The notes beneath the pieces were generated by a model. That model was not told the DNA's origin and searched no databases. It saw nothing but the letters and a program-made list of their open reading frames with translations. Positions 1-4,717 of a DNA stretch of 7,831 nucleotides are shown here, piece by piece. The translations under genes were made by a program, and so were the position numbers. This DNA is from an uncultured Blautia sp. (GTDB lineage: Bacteria > Bacillota > Clostridia > Lachnospirales > Lachnospiraceae), in assembly GCA_900552095.1 (NCBI GenBank), contig URYM01000083.1, forward strand, positions 1-7,831, read 5' to 3'. Position 1 is the stretch's first letter, and the number at the start of each line of letters is the position of its first letter.

Positions 1-45
1 GATCTAGTACGGTCTCGTGGGCTCGGAGATGTGTATAAGAGACAG
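1..45 (+). other. Illumina Nextera i7 adapter (sequencing contamination)
   Basis: Not genomic. Bases 1-3 (GAT) match the end of the P7 flow-cell primer. Bases 4-11 (CTAGTACG) match the Nextera index N702 in oligo orientation. Bases 12-26 (GTCTCGTGGGCTCGG) are the Nextera read-2 specific part. Bases 27-45 (AGATGTGTATAAGAGACAG) are the 19-bp Tn5 mosaic end. All parts lie in the correct order with no gaps, so chance is excluded. Genomic sequence begins at 46, where the transposase cut the library fragment. The adapter is open in the frame of the first gene and adds a false peptide to it. The match is from memory of the published oligo sequences. Confidence 0.99.
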
Positions 46-70
46 GTATATAAGAAATCAGGTGAAACGT

Positions 71-694
71 ATGCTGACAAAATACGGATTTTATATTGTG
101 CTCGGTTATCTGGCCGGAGGAATGATGTTCGGGTACCTGATTCCCCGTCTCTTAAAGGGAATTGACGTGCGGGCTTTGAGCAGTGACGGAAATCCGGGAA
201 CGGCAAACGCTTTCTTTTACGGAGGAGCCTTCTGCGGCACGCTGGTTCTGATTTTTGAACTGATGAAAGGGTTTCTCCCTGTTTATTTCGCCGGGCGTAC
301 GCTGGGACAGAAAGGGATCGGCTTCGCTCTGGTGATGGCGGCGCCTGTTCTGGGGCATGCTTTTCCGGCAGGAAGAGGAAGGAAAAAAGGAGGGAAGGGG
401 ATAGCAGTTTCCTTTGGTGTTCTGATGGGACTGCATCCCCTTGTTTCTGTGCTGTGGCTTCTGATTTTCTGGTATCTGCTGTATTCGGCGGTTATTATTC
501 TGGATCCTCACAGCTTTCGGACAGCAGTTACGTATCTGTGCTGGCTGCTTACCAGTGTTTTTCTAAAGCCGGGCGGAGCGGTTCTTCTGGGAAATCTTCT
601 GATTACCGGAATTATTTTGAACAAGCACAGAGAGGATTTAAGAAGTATGGAAGAGAGGAAAATCCGGCTGGGATTGGGGAAAAATAGAGGATGA
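71..694 (+). CDS. Divergent PlsY-family glycerol-3-phosphate acyltransferase
   Basis: A 207-residue polytopic membrane protein of the PlsY family. Family members transfer an acyl group from acyl-phosphate to glycerol-3-phosphate at the inner face of the membrane, the first step of phosphatidic acid synthesis. About five or six hydrophobic segments are visible. Motif 1 is S38-D-G-N-P-G-T-A-N46 (canonical GSGNxGATN). Motif 2 is G95-H-x-F-P followed by K105-K-G-G-K-G110 (canonical GHxFPxxxxFKGGKG). Motif 3 near the C-terminus, H186-R-E-D-L, is weak because the usual Asn is Asp. Length fits the family (about 190-220). ATG 71 is chosen because AGGTG at 60-64 lies 6 bases upstream and the N-terminus then aligns with PlsY; GTG 62 is possible. 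The frame stays open into the adapter at 45, so a longer true N-terminus cannot be fully excluded. It overlaps the next gene by ATGA. The altered motifs suggest a specialised paralogue rather than the housekeeping enzyme. Confidence 0.78.
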   Translation: MLTKYGFYIVLGYLAGGMMFGYLIPRLLKGIDVRALSSDGNPGTANAFFYGGAFCGTLVLIFELMKGFLPVYFAGRTLGQKGIGFALVMAAPVLGHAFPAGRGRKKGGKGIAVSFGVLMGLHPLVSVLWLLIFWYLLYSAVIILDPHSFRTAVTYLCWLLTSVFLKPGGAVLLGNLLITGIILNKHREDLRSMEERKIRLGLGKNRG

Positions 695-1806
695 AGATAT
701 TGCTGTTATCCTGTAAAACAGGAGGGGGACATGACGCGGCAGGCCTTGCTGTCAAGGAGGCGCTGGAAGCAAGGGGACATGAGGCGGTTTTTTTTGACTA
801 CCTTACGCTGGCGGGAAAGAGAGTGTCAGATACGGTAGGAAGTCTCTATGTGAACACGGTAAAAAATATGCCGCATGTCTTTGGACTGGTTTATCAGGTG
901 GGAATGATTGCCAGCCGGATTATGCGGAAATCTCCGGTTTATTACGTAAATGCAAAAATGGGGAAATATCTGAAGGAATATATGGAGAGAGAGCAGTTTG
1001 ACGCAGTGGTGATGTCGCATCTGTATCCGGCGGAAACGATTACCTATATGAAGCGTCAGGGAATAGAGCTGCCGCTGACGGTGGCGGTTATGACGGATTA
1101 TACCTGTATTCCTTTCTGGGAAGAGACGGACTGTGACTATTATGTGATTCCTCACGGGGAACTGGCAGAGCAGTTTATCCGGCGGGGGATAGATGGCGGG
1201 AGGCTTCTCCCTTTTGGAATTCCGGTGGGCAGAAAGTTTCTGAAAAAGGCAGACAGGGAGAAGGTAAGAACATTTCTCCGTTTACCGAAAGAGGGCTCCA
1301 TGTTTCTTCTGATGGGAGGAAGTATGGGGGCTGGAGATCTGGAAAAGCTGACGAAGGAATTGCTGGCTCAGAAAAAGCAGAAAGATTTTGTCGTTGTAAT
1401 CTGCGGAAATAATAAGAAAATGTTTCAGAGGATGAAGAAAAAATACCGCCAGGAGAGAGGTGTGATTCTTATCGGACAGACGAAGCAGATGGATTTGTAT
1501 CTGAAAGCCTGTGATCTGATTTATACCAAACCGGGCGGGCTGACTTCTACAGAGGCGGCTGCTTCCCGGACGCTTATGGTTCACACTGCCCCGATACCGG
1601 GGTGCGAGACGGCAAACCGGCGTTTTTTTGTCCGGAGGGGGATGTCCATCGCACCGAGGACACTGGAAAGACAGGTGAGGAAAGGACGGGAACTCCTGGA
1701 AAAGGAAGAAGCACAAAGAAAAATGAGGGAAGCGCAGAGCAGATACGTAGAGGGAGATGCAGCGGAGAAGATTGCTGCTTTTATCGAAAAAACCGTCTCA
1801 GGATAA
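691..1806 (+). CDS. MGDG synthase-type GT-B glycosyltransferase (processive glycolipid synthase family)
   Basis: A 371-residue soluble or membrane-associated glycosyltransferase resembling plant MGDG synthase, Bacillus UgtP and MurG (family GT28). Relatives transfer a sugar from a UDP-sugar to diacylglycerol, making membrane glycolipids. The N-terminal MGDG_synth-type half starts at the first residue with a Rossmann strand (MKILLLSCKTGGGHDAAG) carrying the glycine loop G11-G-G-H14. M134-T-D-Y137 and the H110 region fit the acceptor half. The C-terminal GT28 half has the nucleotide-sugar signature K280-P-G-G283 followed by S286-T-E-A and P303-G-C-E-T-A-N309. There is no signal peptide. Its ATG overlaps the TGA of the PlsY-like gene (ATGA, 691-694) with only a weak GGGGA upstream, so translation is probably coupled. 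Pairing with an acyltransferase suggests a role in membrane lipid or glycolipid assembly. The sugar and acceptor cannot be read from sequence. Confidence 0.88.
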   Translation: MKILLLSCKTGGGHDAAGLAVKEALEARGHEAVFFDYLTLAGKRVSDTVGSLYVNTVKNMPHVFGLVYQVGMIASRIMRKSPVYYVNAKMGKYLKEYMEREQFDAVVMSHLYPAETITYMKRQGIELPLTVAVMTDYTCIPFWEETDCDYYVIPHGELAEQFIRRGIDGGRLLPFGIPVGRKFLKKADREKVRTFLRLPKEGSMFLLMGGSMGAGDLEKLTKELLAQKKQKDFVVVICGNNKKMFQRMKKKYRQERGVILIGQTKQMDLYLKACDLIYTKPGGLTSTEAAASRTLMVHTAPIPGCETANRRFFVRRGMSIAPRTLERQVRKGRELLEKEEAQRKMREAQSRYVEGDAAEKIAAFIEKTVSG

Positions 1807-1831
1807 TTTTACGGCAGTTTCCCGCTAAAAA

Positions 1832-1860
1832 GCCGCCCGGCAGATTTTTTGCCGGGCGGC
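1832..1860. terminator. Bidirectional intrinsic terminator between convergent genes
   Basis: A perfect 10-bp GC-rich inverted repeat: GCCGCCCGGC at 1832-1841 pairs with GCCGGGCGGC at 1851-1860, with a 9-base T-rich loop (an eleventh A-T pair is possible). On the + strand it is followed by CTTTT (1861-1865), ending the lipid cassette 25 bases after its stop. On the - strand it is followed by TTTTT (complement of A1827-1831), ending mgtE 11 bases after its stop. The T-runs are short (4-5), but the stem is very strong. Confidence 0.93.
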
Positions 1861-1871
1861 CTTTTAGGAAC

Positions 1872-3203
1872 TTACAGAGAAAATACCTGGGTAGCAATGG
1901 TGAAATAGATCATAATAGAGCAGGTATCTACTACGGTGGTGATCAGAGGAGCTGCCATGATGGCCGGATCCAGGTGAAGTTTTTTTGCCAGCAGAGGCAG
2001 GGTACATCCGATCAGCTTGGAGAGGATGACCGTTCCAATGAGTGACAGGCCGATCACAATTGCCAGCTTCAGGTCATGGTAGAAGAGAAGAATACGCAGT
2101 CCATTTGCCACAGCCAGTCCGGCGCTGACCAGGAGGGCAATCCGAAATTCCTTGAACATGACGCGGAAGATATCCCGGAACTGGATCTCGTCCAGGGCGA
2201 TTCCACGGATGATCAGGGTGGAACTCTGGGAACCGCAGTTTCCGCCTGTGTCCATCAGCATGGGGATGAAGGACACGAGAAGGGGGATGGCGGAGAAGGC
2301 ATCTTCGTATCGGGTGATAATGGCTCCCGTCACCGCAGCGGAAAGCATCAGGAGAAGCAGCCACAGAAAACGGTTTTTTGCGTGGGTAAATACGGAGGTT
2401 TCAAAATACGTTTTTTCGCTGGGGTTCATGGCAGCCATGATGGTAATGTCCTCTGTCGCCTCGTCCACCATAACATCCAGGGCGTCGTCTACCGTGACGA
2501 TTCCAACCATGAGATCTTCGGTATCCAGCACGGGGAGAGCCAGCAGATCATATTTGGAGAAAAGCCGGGCAACCTCCTCCTTGTCTGTGTGTGTTTTTAC
2601 GGAGATGATTTCTGTTTCCATCAGATCTTCGATCCGGATCTCATCCTCCGAGGTCATGAGTTCCTTGGCAGTTACAATGCCGATCAGCCGTCTGTTTTCC
2701 AGAACGTAGCAGGTGTAGATGGTTTCCTTGTGGATTCCCACATCTTTGATGTGACGGAGTGCCTGGGCTACCGTCATTTCTTTTTTGAAATCCACATATT
2801 CCGTGGTCATAATACTGCCGGCGCTGTCTTCCGGATAGTTTAAAAGCTGGTTGATGCTGTTCCTTTTTGCACTGTCTACCACATCCAGGATGCGGGTAAC
2901 CAGATTGGCGGGAAGTTCCTCCAGAAGATCCACCGTATCATCCAGATACAGATCATCCAGAAGCTCGCGGAGTTCTTTTTCTGTAAACATTTCCACCAGA
3001 TAGGTCTGCATGGAATTATTCATGTTGGAAAAAACATCAGCGGCCTTTTCTTTTGGAATCAGCCGGAAGGCGAGTGCCAGTTCCCGGTCTTCCAGTTCCG
3101 AGAGGAGCAGGGCAATGTCCACCGCATTCATCACGTCCAGAATACTGCGGATAGCCTTGAATTCTTTCCGGGCCAGAAGATCCATGAAAATTTTCTTGTT
3201 CAT
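1872..3203 (-). CDS. mgtE: Magnesium transporter MgtE
   Basis: A 443-residue MgtE-family Mg2+ channel of the cytoplasmic membrane, full length for the family (Thermus MgtE is 450). Domains in order: an acidic helical N domain (about 15-128), two CBS domains (about 132-250) that sense intracellular Mg2+ in known members, a linking helix (about 251-277), and five transmembrane helices from about 279 to the end. The second membrane helix carries the signature P314-M-L-M-D-T-G-G-N-C-G-S-Q-S-S328. The last helix carries L411-D-P-A-I-M-A-A-P-L-I-T-T-V-V-D426, including the Asp expected to line the Mg2+ pore. ATG 3203 is the only normal start in this frame before a stop near 3273. Its ribosome site (AAAGGA, about 10 bases away) is only moderate, and a much stronger site upstream serves an out-of-frame ORF. 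It is monocistronic and ends at the shared terminator. Confidence 0.97.
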   Translation of the reverse strand: MNKKIFMDLLARKEFKAIRSILDVMNAVDIALLLSELEDRELALAFRLIPKEKAADVFSNMNNSMQTYLVEMFTEKELRELLDDLYLDDTVDLLEELPANLVTRILDVVDSAKRNSINQLLNYPEDSAGSIMTTEYVDFKKEMTVAQALRHIKDVGIHKETIYTCYVLENRRLIGIVTAKELMTSEDEIRIEDLMETEIISVKTHTDKEEVARLFSKYDLLALPVLDTEDLMVGIVTVDDALDVMVDEATEDITIMAAMNPSEKTYFETSVFTHAKNRFLWLLLLMLSAAVTGAIITRYEDAFSAIPLLVSFIPMLMDTGGNCGSQSSTLIIRGIALDEIQFRDIFRVMFKEFRIALLVSAGLAVANGLRILLFYHDLKLAIVIGLSLIGTVILSKLIGCTLPLLAKKLHLDPAIMAAPLITTVVDTCSIMIYFTIATQVFSL

Positions 3204-3267
3204 AGTTATCAGATCCTTTCCTTTTTCTGTTTTCTGTACGAGGGGGATAACTACTGTCTCCGTCCAT
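3037..3267 (-). CDS. Possible upstream ORF overlapping the mgtE start
   Basis: A 76-codon ORF starting at ATG 3267 with an excellent ribosome site (GGAGG at 3280-3276, 8-base spacing), about 26 bases after the predicted mgtE transcription start. It begins MDGDSSYPPRTENRKRKG, runs past the mgtE ATG in another frame (mgtE is +1 relative to it) and stops inside mgtE. The part inside mgtE has no recognisable family and is probably a passive by-product. The part in the leader (about 21 codons) could be a regulatory leader peptide. A one-base sequence error merging it with mgtE is the main alternative, although MgtE is already full length without it. Confidence 0.3.
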   Translation of the reverse strand: MDGDSSYPPRTENRKRKGSDNYEQENFHGSSGPERIQGYPQYSGRDECGGHCPAPLGTGRPGTGTRLPADSKRKGR

Positions 3268-3275
3268 TGCCCTCA

Positions 3276-3280
3276 CCTCC
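3276..3280 (-). promoter_or_regulatory. Strong ribosome binding site for the mgtE leader ORF
   Basis: On the - strand this reads GGAGG, within GGAGGTGAGG (3280-3271), 8 bases before ATG 3267. It is the best Shine-Dalgarno match in the mgtE leader, yet it lies more than 70 bases from the mgtE ATG and does not share its frame. Confidence 0.6.
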
Positions 3281-3299
3281 TTTGTTCTGGTCTGGGTTC

Positions 3300-3328
3300 A
3301 TTCTAGTCCCTGCCGGTGGGGAAGTCAA
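3300..3328 (-). promoter_or_regulatory. Sigma-A type promoter of mgtE
   Basis: On the - strand, TTGACT (3328-3323) and TAGAAT (3305-3300) are separated by exactly 17 bases, each one mismatch from consensus. Transcription should start near 3293, giving a leader of about 90 bases before the mgtE ATG. The 17-base spacer contains an imperfect palindrome (3307-3322) that could be an operator. Confidence 0.75.
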
Positions 3329-3373
3329 TATGTGTTTTGGAAAAAATCAGGTGCATTCTTCGGGAAAAGGTAT

Positions 3374-3379
3374 TATACT
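3374..3379 (+). promoter_or_regulatory. Possible -10 element for the small membrane protein gene
   Basis: TATACT lies about 12 bases before the ribosome site GGAGG (3392-3396), a plausible position for a short leader starting near 3386. No convincing -35 hexamer is present at 16-18 bases upstream (TGCATT at 3352-3357 is the closest), so the call rests on the -10 alone. Confidence 0.4.
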
Positions 3380-3404
3380 AAGAAGAATAACGGAGGTATT
3401 TATA

Positions 3405-3974
3405 ATGGAAGTAATACAGGATCTGGTATCCCGCTTTTCGGAATATACGGCGGCAATTACGATTATTTTTGCTGTTCTCAACTGTTTTTTCGGTTACCGT
3501 CTCTTGAGAATCTGGATTGGGATCGCAGGATTTGCGGTCGGACTTCTGGCAGGGTTCGGTGTGGGAATGAAGGCTGTTCAGAACATAACGCTGGCGCTCC
3601 TGATCGGAGCTGTCGTCGGGGCAGTCTGTACCTTTTTTGCTTTTCGCGCTTATCAGGCGGGAATTTTCATCATGGCTTTTCTTTGGATCTACACAGTGAC
3701 GGAACTGATCCCGCAGCCGGTCCCGGGAGAGGTATGGCGGATTGTCATGATGGGGGTGGGGCTTCTTCTGAGCCTGATCGGCGCGGCAGGGGCTGTTAAG
3801 TTTACCAGACCTGTGGTGATCGGTCTTTCTGCTTTTTCCGGAGGAACCAAGGCTGTCCATACCCTTCTTCCGGTCTTCGGCGTGGCTAATCCGACGATTC
3901 TCTGGGTGGGAGGACTTCTTCTGGCTGTAGCCGGAGGGATCTGGCAGCTGCGGACAGGAAAACGGAGACGGTAG
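3405..3974 (+). CDS. Small polytopic membrane protein, DUF4203/TMEM198-like
   Basis: A 189-residue integral membrane protein of unknown function. It has about six or seven hydrophobic helices (roughly residues 16-36, 38-55, 60-78, 81-100, 107-126, 129-150 and 164-182) joined by very short loops, and a basic C-terminal tail (RTGKRRR). The phrase CFFGYRLLRIWIGIAGFAVG, followed by glycine-rich helices, resembles the TM7S3/TM198-like (DUF4203) domain; I recognise the style rather than a diagnostic motif. ATG 3405 is chosen because GGAGG at 3392-3396 is 8 bases upstream and the hydrophobic region begins soon after; the frame is open further upstream, but without a comparable site. It is divergent from mgtE and lies 62 bases before the two-component genes in the same direction. 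No catalytic residues are apparent. It may be a channel-like or accessory membrane protein, but no substrate can be named. Confidence 0.75.
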   Translation: MEVIQDLVSRFSEYTAAITIIFAVLNCFFGYRLLRIWIGIAGFAVGLLAGFGVGMKAVQNITLALLIGAVVGAVCTFFAFRAYQAGIFIMAFLWIYTVTELIPQPVPGEVWRIVMMGVGLLLSLIGAAGAVKFTRPVVIGLSAFSGGTKAVHTLLPVFGVANPTILWVGGLLLAVAGGIWQLRTGKRRR

Positions 3975-4002
3975 CGGTCACAGAAAGAACATAAAAGTAT
4001 TG

Positions 4003-4008
4003 TATGAT
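4003..4008 (+). promoter_or_regulatory. Weak possible -10 element for the two-component genes
   Basis: TATGAT lies in the 62-base gap after the membrane protein gene, about 14 bases before the ribosome site AGGAGG. No good -35 is visible at the right spacing and no terminator precedes it, so the response regulator may instead be co-transcribed with the upstream gene. Confidence 0.25.
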
Positions 4009-4022
4009 GTCAGCAAAGATAC

Positions 4023-4028
4023 AGGAGG
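4023..4028 (+). promoter_or_regulatory. Ribosome binding site fixing the response regulator start
   Basis: AGGAGG with an 8-base spacer to ATG 4037. It favours this ATG over the in-frame ATGs at 4004 and 4007, which lack a ribosome site and would add 10-11 residues before the usual start of a receiver domain. Confidence 0.85.
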
Positions 4029-4036
4029 CCGATAAG

Positions 4037-4717
4037 ATGGAAAAATTAAAAATATTAGTGGTAGATGATGAGAGCAGAATGCGTAAACTGGTCAGCGACT
4101 TTTTAACCCGCCAGGACTATGAAGTGCTGGAGGCAGAGGACGGGGAGGAGGCAGTGGATCTTTTCTTCCGGGTGAAAAATATTGCACTGATCATTTTGGA
4201 TGTAATGATGCCCAAGATGGACGGATGGCAGGTATGCCGGGAGATCCGCAGATATTCCAGGGTTCCGATCATTATGCTGACAGCCCGGGGAGATGAGCGG
4301 GATGAACTGCAGGGGTTTGAACTGGGGGTAGATGAGTATATTTCCAAACCCTTCAGCCCCAAGATTCTGGTGGCAAGAGTGGGAGCGATCCTGCGGCGCA
4401 CCGGCCAGGACGGGCAGGACAATATTCTGGAAGCCGGGGGGATCCGCCTGGATAAGGCAGCGCATCTTGTGACGGCAGACGGAAAAAATGTTGAACTCAG
4501 TTTTAAAGAATTTGAACTTCTGACCTATTTTCTGGAAAATCAGGGAATTGCTCTTTCACGGGAGCGGATTCTCGATCATGTGTGGAATTATGATTATTTC
4601 GGAGATGCCAGAACCATCGATACCCATGTGAAGAAGCTGCGGAGCAAGCTGGGGGATAAGGGGGAACTGATCAAGACGATCTGGGGAATGGGATATAAAT
4701 TTGAGGTGGAGGAATGA
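4037..4717 (+). CDS. OmpR/PhoB-family DNA-binding response regulator
   Basis: A 226-residue cytoplasmic transcription factor, usual length for the family. The N-terminal receiver domain (about 4-118) has all key residues: acidic pocket D10-D11, phosphate acceptor D55 (in I-L-D-V-M-M-P), switch T82 and K104 (in S-K-P-F). The C-terminal winged-helix domain (about 128-225) contains L-S-x-K-E-F-E-L-L, the recognition-helix stretch R-T-I-D-T-H-V-K-K-L-R-S-K-L and the terminal wing G-M-G-Y-K-F. It should be phosphorylated by the kinase encoded next, whose ATG overlaps its TGA (ATGA, 4714-4717). The genes it controls cannot be read from sequence. The nearest candidates are itself and its neighbours, but no clear direct-repeat operator was seen in the 62-base upstream gap. 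No named system (PhoP, VanR and so on) can be assigned with confidence. Confidence 0.96.
   Translation: MEKLKILVVDDESRMRKLVSDFLTRQDYEVLEAEDGEEAVDLFFRVKNIALIILDVMMPKMDGWQVCREIRRYSRVPIIMLTARGDERDELQGFELGVDEYISKPFSPKILVARVGAILRRTGQDGQDNILEAGGIRLDKAAHLVTADGKNVELSFKEFELLTYFLENQGIALSRERILDHVWNYDYFGDARTIDTHVKKLRSKLGDKGELIKTIWGMGYKFEVEE

Noticed and set aside
27..45. Tn5 mosaic end as evidence of a natural transposon
   Set aside because: It is joined to the Nextera read-2 primer, an index and the end of P7, so it comes from library preparation and not from a mobile element.
152..511. 119-codon - strand ORF inside the PlsY-like gene
   Set aside because: Antisense to a membrane protein gene, composition rich in Gln, Asn and Arg, no domain. 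A shadow.
2076..2843. 255-codon + strand ORF antisense to mgtE
   Set aside because: It lies wholly within the well-recognised mgtE coding region, has no recognisable domain, a biased composition rich in His, Gly and Asp, and no ribosome site of note. It is a shadow of mgtE codon usage.
3267..3404. Longer N-terminus of the membrane protein gene
   Set aside because: The frame is open upstream, but it crosses the mgtE promoter and leader and has no comparable ribosome site. ATG 3405 has GGAGG at 8 bases.
4004..4036. Longer response regulator start at ATG 4004 or 4007
   Set aside because: No ribosome site, and it would add residues ahead of a receiver domain that normally begins within a few residues of the start. 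AGGAGG fits ATG 4037.
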